The translations under genes and the position numbers were made by a program. Below, in pieces: positions 23,801 to 35,763 of a DNA stretch of 64,000 bases. Source of the DNA: Fistularia commersonii (taxonomy: Eukaryota; Chordata; Actinopteri; Syngnathiformes; Fistulariidae); contig JBBMNZ010000017.1 in assembly GCA_037954325.1 (NCBI GenBank), forward strand, positions 7,651,501-7,715,500, in the 5' to 3' direction. The notes beneath the pieces were generated by a model. The model saw only the letters and a program-made list of their open reading frames with translations. It searched no databases and had not been told where the DNA came from. The number at the start of each line of letters is the position of its first letter. The first letter of the stretch is position 1.

Positions 23801-26800
23801 CATCAGATAAATACCAACATCTAACCTTGACGCATCTCTGATGGTGAGCTGAGACAATGTATCAGATGTGTTTACGTTTACCCTGCTTGTCTCTCTGAGC
23901 ATGTTACCATCTTTTTTCCAAGTTACTACTGGCTGTGGTACACCATTATACGGAACATCAATCTTTAAATCATTGCCTGCCTTCACAGTGAATGTGTTGG
24001 ACAGCAAATTAATAATGGGTTCAGCACTTGAGTCCTTTATAGAAACCGGTGCCGCAAGTAACTTTGGTTCACTCCTTCCCTTTTCATTCACTGCAATAAC
24101 TCTGAAGTAATAGTCCTTTCCATTTGTCAGTCCACTAACAAGTGTTTCTGGTGCTTTATTCTCAGAACACATTGTCCATTTGTCATCTCCCATCACCTGC
24201 ATTTCTACTATATAATATATAATTTTACTTCCTCCATCATGGTCTGGCTTCTCCCATGATATCCTCACACTGTCACGACTAACGTCACTGACTGTGATTT
24301 TCCCAGGAGGTAGAGGAATCTCAGACACTTTAACTGCCTCACTTGTCTCTGCTGGCAATCCAGTTCCAAACTCATTCACAGCCAGGACACGGAAGTAATA
24401 AAAGCCTCCTTCCTGTAGGCCGTCAATCTTGTGTGAGTTCCTTACACAGTTGCTACAGACACTGGAGAATGCCTTCCTTGCTTCCTCCCGCTTTTCTATG
24501 ATGTAGTGGGAAATTTTAGCCCCACCATCAATAACAGGAGGCCCCCAGGAGATGTGCACTGAGTCTCTGTGTACATCCCTCACCACGAGGTTTGTTGGTG
24601 CACTGGGCGTATCTAATACTTGGACATTAATAAATGCTGTTTTGGAGCCTTTGCAGTTCTCAGCAGTCAGCACATACTTCCCTGTGTCATTTCTATTGAC
24701 GTTCTCAATCAATAACTCTGTATGAGAGCTTGTCACCTCAATCTGAGTATGCTCGCTAAGGACACCACCTTCCTTTGACCATTTGATCTCTGGTTGTGGC
24801 CTTCCTCTGATGGCGACAAAGAGACGTAATGTTGAACAAACTCGAACACTAACCATCTTTCTTAAAGCAGTCTCAAGCTCAATCTCAGGTGACTCCAACT
24901 TCTCTGCTGCTATTACAGATTGAGGAAGGTCCACATGTTCTCCAACCCCATTGATATTCATTGCACGTATGCGAAAACTGTACTCTACATTTTCTTTCAG
25001 TCTCATCACAATAAACTTTGTTTCCTCCGTGTTTGGTGTACACTGTATCCACTCACCCTCAGCTGCCTCTTTCATCTCAACCACAAATCCAGTGATAGCA
25101 GCTCCACCATCATAGATTGGTCTTGACCAGGTCAGAGACACTGAACTGCTGGAATAGTCTGTTACTTTGGGGTTGGTTGGAGGACCAGGGGGGTAAGAAG
25201 CTTCACAGACTTTTACATAATCACTGACTTCACTTGGCACGCCCAGACCAGCAGCATTTTCTGCTGACACTCGAAACTGATAGTAATGTCCCTCAATGAG
25301 CCCTGTGCATCGAAAGCGCAGGTCATTCAGTCTTCTCTTGTTGCATTTAGTCCACCTGACACCCTCCTTGTCCCGTTTCTCCAAGATATAGCCTTCAATC
25401 TCTGAGCCCCCATCTGTGTCAGGCCTTTCCCATGTTAGCATAATAGAGTCTCCAGTCACAGCACTGACTACAGGTGTAGATGGTGCACTTGGTGTTGAAA
25501 AAGGGTTTTGTGCTATGAAAGGGTCCGATTCCAGAAACTCTCCAACACCAAACTTATTTACAGCAGCAATTCTGAAGATATATTCTCTGCCAGGGACCAA
25601 TTTGGTTACTTTGTAACTGACAGCTTCAACATTAGATTCAACTCCAGTCCACGTAACACGATTGGTCTCCCTTTTTTCAATGATGTAGTGGGAAACACTG
25701 GCACCACCATCTTTTAAAGGGGGATTCCAGTGAAGGTTACACTTTTCTGCAGTGACAACTTTCACCCTAAGTGGTCCATCAGGTGGTCCAGGTTTATCTA
25801 GGACCTTCACATCAAACGGGACAGATATATTTCCACCCATGTTAGTGAGACTCAAGACAAAGTGTCCTCCATCTGCTCGTGCACAGTCCCTGACTGTCAG
25901 AGTTGTACAGGTGAGCGTGATTTTAACATCCATTCTCGGTGTAATTTTGTCAATTTCCCGACCATCTTTAAACCACCGTACCTCAGGGAGGGGTTTTCCA
26001 AAGTATTCGGCATCAATCGTGAATGTTTCACCTGCCTGAACAATAGTACAACTCTTGAACTTTGGGTCAATGAAGGCTGTGGGTTTTTCAATAACATCCT
26101 GAGCTATTACAATAATACTTTCTGAGGGTAAGCTCCATACACCTGCACCATTCTTGGCAGTTACTCTGAACTCATAACTTTGACCTCCTGTAAGATCTGT
26201 AATTGTGAACTCAGTTTCAATAACATTTGTGAAGTTTGCTTTCATCCATCTGCCATCTGGAAGCTCTTTCTTTTCAACAACATAGCCTGTGATTGTGCTG
26301 CCACCATCGTATTGGGGTGCTTCCCATTTAAGGGTGATATTCTCCCTTGTAATAACAACAGCTTGAGGTTTACCGGGTGGATCACATTGATCTCTTGCCA
26401 CATAACATTCCGATATCTTGCTGGACGGGCCAAGTCCAGCGATATTCTCAGCAAAGACTCTAAATTCATATTCAATGCCCTCCTCCAGTCCATTTGTTTT
26501 GAAGCGAGTGGCCGATATAACAAGTTTGTTCAACTTGGTCCACAAAATGCTGTTTCTCTCTTTGCGTTCAAGGTGATAGCCAATGATGGGGCTGCCTCCA
26601 TCTTTCAGTGGAGGTTCCCATTCAACCAACATGCTGTACTTAGTCACTGTGGATACAGTGGGTGTGCCGGGAGCATTGGGCACACTGAATGGATACTGTA
26701 CTGTTACAATTTGAGATGTAATTGAGGTACTCTTCCCATACCTATTTTCTGCAAACACTCTGAATTGGTATTCTCTGCCTGTCTTCAGCCTGCTGACTTT

Positions 26801-28054
26801 GATAGTGGTTCGCACTGTTGTTGCTGACACAGTCTGCCACTCTGTACTTGTAGTTTCACGTTTCTCGACTATGTAGTTGTCAAGTTGGCAGCCACCTGTG
26901 TACTGTGGTGGCTCCCAAGAGATGGTAATGTAGTCAGAACTGATTTCATCAATCCTAACAGGCCCTATAGGTGGATCAGGCTTCTCAAGAACAACCACGT
27001 TAATTTCTTCTGTATAATTTCCAGTACTGTTGCTTGCTGTGACAGAGTATTTACCAGCGTGCTCCCTGGCAGCATGTCTGATGTAAAGAAGTGTTAATGT
27101 TGATTTTGTTGAAATCTGTAGCCTGGATGTTTCTTTGACTACCTGGCCATCTCTTTTCCATTCAATCTTTGGTGTTGGTTGACCAGCCACTGGGATCTCT
27201 ACTTTCAGATCTTCACCATTCTTGACAGTGAATGTGTTAAAGGTTATCTGCAGGTGCGGTTTTAAAGTGTTTTCCTTACTGGTCGCAGGACCAGGTTGAT
27301 CTGAGGGGTTGTCACTGCTCTTGTGAACAGAATTTTCAGGCTGACCTGAAAACATTCAATAAAGACAAAAGTCAATAAAAGCCATACGCTATCAAATTGT
27401 GAATTGATGATTTTTTGACAAATCTTTACTCCTTGAAAATTATACATTAATTGTACCTCAGTTTCACAGAAAACTCTTCATAGCCCTTTGCATACCTTGA
27501 ACAATGAGGGAGGTGGATTGCTGGAAATCCTTTGCTGTGAGCTCAACAAGAGAATTTGCCGTTTGACTCTGAGATCTATCTTCAGCACCATGTCCCCTCT
27601 ACAAAACAGAAATGAGTCAGTGTGAAATCATACACTCCCTCACAGTCAAATCTTTCATATTCATTCTCTAGTCATGCTGTTGTTTAATTGATTGGAAAAG
27701 ACAGCAAATCATTGAAACCCAGCGACACTTGTTTCAATTAAAGCAGCGTGTCTTCTATTGTCTCTAATGTTAGTGTTTTAAAGTTGATAACATCGGTCAA
27801 AGTCAATCTAATAATATGAATAGTATACAGTCAAGTGTGATAGTAATATAAATTGTTAAGCTAGAAATATTGGTCCAGCCTCTGAGTTGTGGTGACATAC
27901 AGTTCAATTAATATCATCACTCTCACAAACATTCATGCTTAAATCAATTTTTAAGAAAAAAAAAACCTTGACAAGGAGTTTTATCTGCGTAGTTGAGAGA
28001 GATTCTGGTTAGGTCAAATACTGAGTTTGTACTTACCTTGTTACTTTCTTCCAT
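20854..28054 (-). CDS. Titin-like Ig/FN3 protein: two titin C-zone super-repeats in one giant exon, 2138 aa
   Basis: Coding exons, 5' to 3' on the minus strand: 28054-28037 (MEESNK), 27598-27496, 27345-21085 (6261 nt) and 20888-20854, which ends in DPTDWENNPGA and a stop. Donors and acceptors are canonical. The giant exon is phase 1 at both ends, like titin domain exons. Domains in order: Ig-F-F-F-Ig-F-F-F-Ig-F-F, then Ig-F-F-F-Ig-F-F-F-Ig-F (6 Ig, 15 FN3). The first Ig spans residues about 70-161 and the second super-repeat starts near residue 1,149. FN3 domains show titin A-band hallmarks: YEFRVFAENIAGLGPSS, GGSPIIGYHLERKE and PFSVPNAP-type linkers. This is the titin C-zone 11-domain pattern. 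There is no signal peptide, membrane segment, kinase, PEVK or Z-disc part. In titin these modules bind myosin and MyBP-C on thick filaments; the same role here is inference. I do not recognise a named orthologue. The 6.3-kb open frame with intact splice sites argues against a pseudogene. Confidence 0.88.
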
Positions 28055-28537
28055 TGCTTTATGTGTCCTGGATTTCTGCGCAGCAGAATTTAATTTAAAG
28101 GTCCGACTAATACAAGCAGCAGCTGTGTTGCAAGAGAGACCTATTCGGCCTTGTCAATCTCAGCCCGCTTTATCTCCAAAAGCATGCTGCGACCAAAATA
28201 ACACGAAGGGGGATTGGACAGCCGTTCATGCTTTCAATGTTAGTGGGGCCTGAACATTATAGCTTTGAATAACCACAGTTGCTCCCCCTTAATATCATGA
28301 GGCTTTTATTGTTGATATGTGTTATAAAGTTGGGTTATTCTTTATTCATCTTCTTTTACTGTACAATGTTTTACTATCTTGAAACTTTGTTATTTTACTC
28401 TATACTCTGTTTGATCGTTTTCGTGATGAATATATTTCAATTTGTAAAGAAGTTTTGCAAATTCAGTTTAATCTCAACGTAATAAAGAAGTATATAGTGA
28501 GCAAAAGTACAGGGAAGTCTTATTTTGAAATATACAA
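28055..28537. promoter_or_regulatory. Divergent intergenic region between the titin-like gene and GDPGP1
   Basis: About 480 bp separate the start codon of the titin-like gene (minus) from the GDPGP1 leader exon (plus). It contains an E-box CAGCTG at 28120-28125 and a TATA-like element on the minus strand near 28250-28262, both weak. No MEF2 consensus was noticed by eye. Muscle-specific expression of the titin-like gene therefore cannot be concluded from the promoter. Confidence 0.4.
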
Positions 28538-28718
28538 CCGGAAGTACGTAGAGTCTAAGGAGGAAGAACCCGCTTCCACGTTGTTCCGTGGCCTCAAGTT
28601 AGCTTGTCCGGGTTTGAGGTGTCCGAAAATGAGAGGGAAACTCAGCTTAGTCGATGGTTAGAGAATGTCAGTGAGCTGAGAGCATTGATAACTGGAGTCA
28701 CTTGAACATGACAACCTG
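28538..28718 (+). promoter_or_regulatory. gdpgp1: GDPGP1 promoter ETS site and non-coding first exon
   Basis: An ETS motif CCGGAAGT lies at 28538-28545 and is followed by a CpG-containing leader. The leader ends in a strong donor, AACCTG|GTAAGT, with its last exon base at 28718. The next acceptor (gtccactcag, ending 28828) opens the exon that holds the proposed GDPGP1 start codon. The transcription start itself is inferred. Confidence 0.5.
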
Positions 28719-28829
28719 GTAAGTTGGCATATTTGAATTTGACGTGTTTACAACGAGGATTCCATTCATCAACTCATGGCTGCCTGTTTTACTAACCGTT
28801 GGAGCCCATGACTTCGCCGTCCACTCAGA

Positions 28830-30982
28830 ATGAGTGAAGACCCACGAGCCTTGCAGGAAAACGGTACATTTTCAAAAACACTGTACCTCAATAAGAGATT
28901 TATTATTGACCAAGTTACTTATTCAACGTGTTTGATTTTAACACTGTTTTAATTATAAGAGTTTCAACACATTCAGCCATTTTTACAAATCAACACATTA
29001 CCATTTAAATTACACCAACTAGCTGGTGTTCATGGGTTACAGCTGGTCGATCAAATATTTTCCCCTAACGTTTCATAAAGCTCCAAATGATCCAATACTT
29101 CTCACATAATCAGAGATGAAAGACATTGTCTGTAAAACAGATTTTTGTACAAATTTTCTTCTGTCCCTTAATTGCCTTTTTTATTGATCAGCTCCACAGA
29201 GTGATTTGGTGTTGATTTATTTAGTACAATATTTTAAAAAAATATCAACCTACCGGATTCAAAAGTCATATCTACATTATTAATCTAATGAAATATTTGG
29301 AGCCAAACCAGGGCTTTACTATTGTAGTGTGTGGCGGGGAGACGAACCAATGGAACCCTAGAATCCTTTGCGAGTGATGATGACTGTTGGGAGCTTCTCG
29401 TGGTTCTGTGTTAGGGAACTCCATTGCTGAATAGCTGTACAATGTTGTGTTTGATGTGTGACACGAACCTGCACCGTTAGTTGTGGTAACATGGGGTTGC
29501 ACCCTCTTTCTAACTGTTAACGCTCAGAAAGAGTTCCCCCCCCCCCCCCCCCCAGGTTTCCCCTGTTTGATGACTGTTGAAATAAAGAGCATAATCCTTA
29601 GAGCAAGTTATCCATGACTCCGATTGTTACTTTGCTGAACTCCAGCTTGCCAAAATATTCCGAATTTGCCTTTGACTCACATGCATATATACTTCCCTAA
29701 TTGGTATTTTTCTTTCTGCTTTGCTTTCTTGTTCCGCGCTTTTATTTAGGTAAACTAAAAATTTCCATCACCACTTAGCAATCCTGTTTCTCTAATTGTA
29801 CCTTGGCTGTATGTGTGTTGATTTAGTAGGTTGAACTATAACCATGACCTTCATTATCATGTCTCTCACAGTTCAACATCAGGTCCAGACATGCCATGCC
29901 AGTTTGTATACAGCAGTCAGGACTTTATCACAGATGTTTGTTGTGCAGCAAGTAACAGTGCCCAATTGGCATCACCATCAACAGCGTTTGACCTCACCAT
30001 CCAAGCTGGCTGGACAGACAGGATGGAGAGGGGACTCTTCCGCTACCATCTGAGTAATTTGCGAACACGTGTTTTGCCGGGCTCACGTGGCTTTGTGGCA
30101 CAACTGAATATAATGAGAGGAATAGAGAGAAGAAAGCCTCAGGAGATACTGAGCATTCAGCAAGAGTTCAACTGCAAGCAGTTTAATTTTAACAAAATCA
30201 ATCCAGATGAGATCATATTTGAAATGATAAAGGACACCGAGGGGAGCCCATCTGGTCATGGAAAGTGCTCACAGCCATGCAAGATGGTTGTGCTGGTCAA
30301 TGTCAGCCCTTTGGAGTTCGGACATTGTCTCTTCGTTCCGGACCCGTCAAGTTGTTTTCCACAGATCCTAACAAAGTATGCCATTCAAACTGGTATTGAG
30401 TCTGTGTTCCTGAGCGCTCATCCAGGCTTCCGTGTTGGCTTCAACAGCCTGGGAGCTTTTGCATCAGTCAATCATTTACATCTACATGGATATTACCTGG
30501 ACCAGGAGCTCAAGATAGAATGTATGCCAGTCCAGCCCCTGCTTCCAGAAAAAGGATTTTACCGTTTAATGGATTTTCCTGCAGGATTTTTGTTTTACAC
30601 AGAGACAGAGGAAGTGGAGAATGTTGCCTCTGCTGTCTGTCAAGTCACTGACTACCTCGTGGCTGCTGATATTGCTCACAACCTATTCTTGACCAGGGGC
30701 TGTCCGCCCTGTGTTCACATGCAGAATGAAAGTCATCACCATTCACGAAAAGGAGTGCGGGTTGCTGTATGGCCCAGAATATCCTGCTTTGGTGCCAAAG
30801 AAGAGTCTGCTTTCAATGTTGCGCTCTGTGAGCTCGCTGGACATTTACCATTTAAAAATGAAAAGGACTATGAGCTCACCTCTGAGAAAGATGTCATGGA
30901 TACCATTCAGAAGTATCTTCTTCCGGAAAGAGATTTTATTAGATTGGAACAGGAACTAACACATCACTTAATGCAGTTATAG
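28830..30982 (+). CDS. gdpgp1: GDP-D-glucose phosphorylase 1 (GDPGP1), 377 aa with a short first coding exon
   Basis: Cytosolic HIT-like/GalT-family enzyme that phosphorolyses GDP-glucose to GDP plus glucose-1-phosphate, removing a mis-made nucleotide sugar. The main exon is 29883-30982. It shows the histidine motif VNHLHLHGYYL, FRVGFNSLGAFASVN, GLFRYHLSNL, QFNFNKINPDE, SCFGAKEESAFNVALCELAGHLP and IAHNLFLTRG, all family hallmarks. The start is less certain. A small upstream exon, 28830-28863 (MSEDPRALQEN), joins in phase 1 at the acceptor ending 29882. It reads on into GPDMPCQFVYSSQDF, which resembles the family N-terminus. Alternatives are an unspliced start at 29891 (363 aa) or the extended frame from 29831. 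In human it also lies near CIB1. It is divergent from the titin-like gene. Confidence 0.9.
29536..29554. repeat. Poly-C tract in the proposed GDPGP1 intron
   Basis: A run of about 20 C residues between the small first coding exon and the main exon of GDPGP1. It is a simple homopolymer, likely length-variable and prone to sequencing error. Confidence 0.85.
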
Positions 30983-33900
30983 ATACATTTGTCCTGAATT
31001 ATGTATTTATTGTACAAGTAAGATACAGACCTCAAAATGATTGACAATATGAATTTTCGTTAATGTTCAGGTGTAGTTAATAGTTTTTTTAACTTTTAAC
31101 GCTCAAAAAATGTTTACCCATTCATGTTTCTTGACATTAGTCAATATTTTATCTTATTTATTTATTTCTGTTATCTAATTATTTATTCCTTCTCTTTCAG
31201 GGTGAATAATGTATTTCTGATTCTGATGTATTTGATCTATTAAAGTTAGAGGCCTCTGTGCTTTTCCCCTGTAAGTTTTTTTTTTTTTTTTTACAATGAA
31301 AACATTGCCAACTTACATTGCTGTCTCCTGGACAACAATAATACTCTTGAATGTGGAGATGTCTATAAATGATCACCAATGGAAACACTGAAAACCCCAT
31401 GAGGATGAGGTGGTAGGGTTTCAAATATTAATCCCATTTGACATTATAGAGATTGTGATAGTCCCAGCATGGGCAGGGGTTTTTATTCTGTGGTCTGTTC
31501 ATCAGGTCTTACAGTAAAGTTTTTTTGAGATGGAGCTTGTACAATATCAGTTCGGGGGCAGTGTATTACGGTTTGATTCATATAGTGCAGTATTCACATA
31601 ACAAATCAAAATTTCCCCAAAGATGAGGAGTTTTAGCGGAGCAAAGGAATTTAATAATAGATAAAACATTAACCATCCCAGTTTGAGACACTTAAAAGTA
31701 CATAAGCACATAAGAGAGAAACGGGCCACAATAGATCCACCTTTAGAGGCTGAGATTCGACTAACTAAATTCTTACTCCCCCTTGTGGTATAAATGCGAT
31801 ATGACCGAGAGGGGACAGAAAAAAACATGTCTCATCAGCCTCCCACTGATTTGTTTTTTTTTTTTAAAAGTATATGTTTATTATTATGCTTCCGTTTATG
31901 TGAGATGCAGGCCAATTATTTGCAAAATATTGTGATTTTGCAAATAGCATTCTAAGGAGGAGCGGGGTAAACAAATTTTCCAGCCGTAAAAATGCTCCAT
32001 GTACCTTCTGTAGGTACTATAGATATTACTTTCCACTTGTTTATCGATGATTTAAAGGTCAAACATCTTTGAAAATTGAAAGGTCAAACATCTTTGAAAA
32101 TAGTTAATTGTTATTTGTTCGGCTTTAAACAGCTTACTGGCTTAGTAGATCAAACAGTACTAAATGAGCCACGATTCAATGTTTTCAAAAAGACGAAAAC
32201 AGAAATAGTGCCCTTGTTAATGCGCAGAAATTGATTTCTTGCCAAAAACTGTAGAAACAAAGTTTGGTTTGATTTCAACAGAAATTGCTATAATGAGTTT
32301 CGTTCATTTTAACTCCCTCATTTTGACCTTTGGTTGGTTCTTAGTTGTTCATGTCTTGATCGCAGCAAGACGGAGCTTCTCTTGGTGTTTCAAAGCTAGT
32401 CATACATTTTGTATGAATTGAAGACAAGCTGGGAAAGGTGCGCACAACTTCCCTTTGTGATGGAGGTAATATTTATATTATTTAGGACAAATCATTTCTG
32501 GAAGAATGCTTTAGACAGTTTCATATTAATACCGAACCTCTTACCCTGCAAATGGTCAGTGGGTTAGATTGGTGTTCGCAATTTTTATTAGATATAACAG
32601 GCAGTTGACCTAACCAAAAAATGTGACAGTCCCTTGGAGTTCTGGAACATGCACACACCAGCCTGAAACCTAGCCTGTGCTGTTACACATGACTGAGACG
32701 TGAATGATTGCTGAAGTCTTTCTGTTTATTCTAGATGACTTTATGAAAGGACTCCTCAGACACCAGTGCCACATCGTCCCTGAAGAGCTCATCATCTCCC
32801 AGGATGGTGTTCCCAAGGTTGCAATGCTAACTCAAAAGATAAACAGATAGTTGACCTGACTATAATTAGCTTGTGCACAAACACTGCTGTAACCCTTCTG
32901 TCCACCTGCCTGCAGGTTTTACTCTCCTCACCTGGACAAAATCACATCTTTGGCAGTTACATTCTGTTTTGATGAAACAAATTTTCACGTGATGGGACTG
33001 CCATAATGCAAGATTAACATTGTTGTATTTGGTAATTTATTGATTTTTGAGGCTAGAGATATGATTCCTATACACGCTACCTGTTTTTCTATCATGCCAA
33101 TCCAGAAATTAACACTTGAACTGTTCAGTAGGTATGAAACAATACCTACATTCTTGTCCAAAATTCTGTTTATTTGGTTAATGGTTATTTGGTTAATGTT
33201 AGTACTATTTTGCACAGCTGAACTAATTCCAGTTAAAATAAAAATAACAGGATTGTTTGAGTTAAAATATGTCTTTGGGGAAACATGATTTAACTGAGTC
33301 ATACAAACCAGTTTTTTGGCATTACATTTTTGTAGTCTATTGTACATAAACACATCAAATAAGATCTCTACGATTATTCACATTTATCTGTGGTGAAGGC
33401 ACTTTGTGTTTAGGATAGATTCGCAGCTCTCTCCTTTGGGTCAATATTTGATTTGTTCTCTGGATTCAAACACAAGGTGAGGTGAATATTAATCTGATGC
33501 TTAGCCTTAGAAAGTGGTCTCAAAGAAATGTACAGAGGCACATAGTTGGTACAAAAAAGCACAAGTTTGGCACACAAATTTTACAAGGTAAAAACTTATT
33601 ACCAATGGGTACATGCACTTGCTGCACCTCAGAATGCTTAGATGGGTTCTCACAACTCTAAACAAAATAAATTTAAAGTGTGTGCAGCCGCCACTCCCAC
33701 AGGAGAAACCGAACCCCAGCTAGAGAAATTGCGGTCTTCTAACTAAAGGATGGATTTATGTAAGTAAACAACTGAATTCTTGACCATCAACAATGGAGTC
33801 CTTGAAAATTGAATGGCCTAGGGGATATTTCAGGGGAACTTCTTTTTAGAACTTTTAGGCTTTTACAGAAGAAACTGAACAGCCAAATGTTTGTTCCTGT

Positions 33901-35763
33901 AATTTTACAATCAGTGAAGAACGTCATGACCACTGCAAAAAAAAAATAAAAAAAATTGAGTCAATCAGGGTAGGATTTCATTCTGAAACATAAACAGAAA
34001 ATTACAAATAATATATAAATGTAGTTTGCACATTGAAGCTGTTGTATCATAACAAGTCTTACAAGTACCCCCTGGTGTCTGAAAGCTGCAGAAATTGGTG
34101 ACATTGTTTATTTCCTGTTATGTTCAACCATGTATTAATTATACAAATCACCCCCCCCATGTAAAAGTAATTATTATTTTAAATAATAATTCATTCATTT
34201 AAACTAACATCTGTTTGAGCTTTAAACAAACACTCCTAAAGATGACATGAGACCTTCCAACAAACCTTAAGGTGATCCTGAGATCATTTTCAGATTTTTC
34301 TGAGAGGTATAGCACAGGATATTAAATATTAAAATATTGAGTATATAATAAATTAAATATTTGAAATACATGACTTACTTTTTTTTTTCTTTCATTTCAA
34401 TATTACTTTATAACAATATTACTTAAAACTTGTAAATTACCTGATGTCCAAAAAAGGACAATTAGAATAAGATGAGAGTAAGGTAATATATTTTTTTGCT
34501 CAAATTTTTGTTTGAGGCACTTTTGCCCTTTGTGCCACCATAGTTCCAGCAGGAAAGAGGACAGACAGCATTACTAAAGACCCCTTTCTCAATTGCTATG
34601 TAACTGACCTACGTCAAATGTCTTACAAGAACAGGACAGGCTGGTCTAGATCACCCACACTATTTACATTGTGCACATGTATGCAAAAACTCAACACAAT
34701 GTCAACGAAACTAAAAACATTTTGTAAACGGAACTAAGAAATATCATGAGATTGTCATGATGGCAGAAACATCCAGCCTGCTGAGAGTACAACTAGCTGA
34801 ATGCAGACTGGGATTTAACAAAAAATCCTTGTGATTTATTGTTGAGAATGTTTGTCTGAACGTTTGTCCCACAGCCGCTTAACTGTGATGTGTATTTTGT
34901 CTATTGTCGTTAAGCATTGTAAGATGCTGAGTTGTTATCAGTCAATTTCTCTGCATGTACTAGACATCGAGGAATTGAGAAGATGTTGCACATATTCCCA
35001 TAGTGACATGAAATTCGCAAAATAATAATAATAGAAAGTTATATCCTGAACTGTGTGAATGCTTTCAACGGTAATTGTAATTGAAAGATAGAAATTTAAT
35101 GTATTATGAAACAACTTAGTACCATAAATATATGAGGAAAGACACACGAACACAGAAAAAAGTGGTTGCTTCTTCCAACCTTCAGTCAAGGCTGACTGAG
35201 TCGAACCAGTCTTGCATCTTTCTAACCTCTTGTGGGCCTCAGCACAAATACACATTATTTACAGTTTATGCCTCATAGAATCAACCTCTCAAAGATATAT
35301 TCCCAACAATCACATTCAAATATAAACACCCTTTATTTCTTGGTTGATGTGCAATCGTTGTGTAACCATCATATCTAGAACTATCAATCTCATTTTCCAC
35401 AGGCTGTAAAAATTATGAAGCAAATTTCCTCCTTTCTTAATACTCAAATTTGATTGACCTCTTGTACTGTCATCTACACCTGTGCAGAATATTTGAAAAA
35501 AGTTAAATTATTCATAAATGTTTGGATTCAAAAGCCTCATGTTTACTGGTCTGTGTCAAAATGGTAAAGTGTCCACAGTGGAGGGAGTGACTATGGGTGT
35601 GTCCTTGGGGGAAACAAATGATCATTACTCATCTTCAGTTGTGCTCGGGATGTTAAGGGCCTTAAAAGTGTCACTTTGGTGGAGGACAGCTTTAACTGCT
35701 CTTCGACAGCTCTCATAAATTATAGAAGAAAGAAAAAAAATACAACAAACAAAAAGAAAGACA
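30983..35763. other. GDPGP1-RHCG spacer
   Basis: AT-rich non-coding DNA. It holds GDPGP1 3'UTR, a perfect-looking 25-bp tandem duplication at about 32053-32102 (unit aaaggtcaaacatctttgaa...), and an unassigned exon-like pair at 32733-32971. No other gene or RNA was recognised. The human neighbours TTLL13 and NGRN were not found. Confidence 0.55.
32733..32971 (+). other. Unassigned exon-like pair (possible gene remnant)
   Basis: After a good acceptor (tctgtttattctag) the sequence reads open as DFMKGLLRHQCHIVPEELII to about 32818. It is followed by a poor donor (AAG|GTTGCA). A second segment after a good acceptor (cacctgcctgcag, about 32917) continues in the same phase as VLLSSPGQNHIFGSYILF and a stop. 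I do not recognise the protein and found no further upstream exons. It may be the tail of a decayed or unannotated gene, or chance. Confidence 0.25.

Noticed and set aside
21065..26725. Many plus-strand open frames opposite the titin-like exon
   Set aside because: Shadows of the strongly coding minus strand; no domain and no splice logic.
20854..28054. Titin-like locus as a processed or decayed pseudogene
   Set aside because: It has introns at both ends with canonical sites, a 6.26-kb frame without a stop, and intact core residues in every domain.
29831..29890. N-terminal extension MNYNHDLHYHVSH of the GDPGP1 frame
   Set aside because: No family similarity; it includes the polypyrimidine tract and acceptor of the proposed intron.
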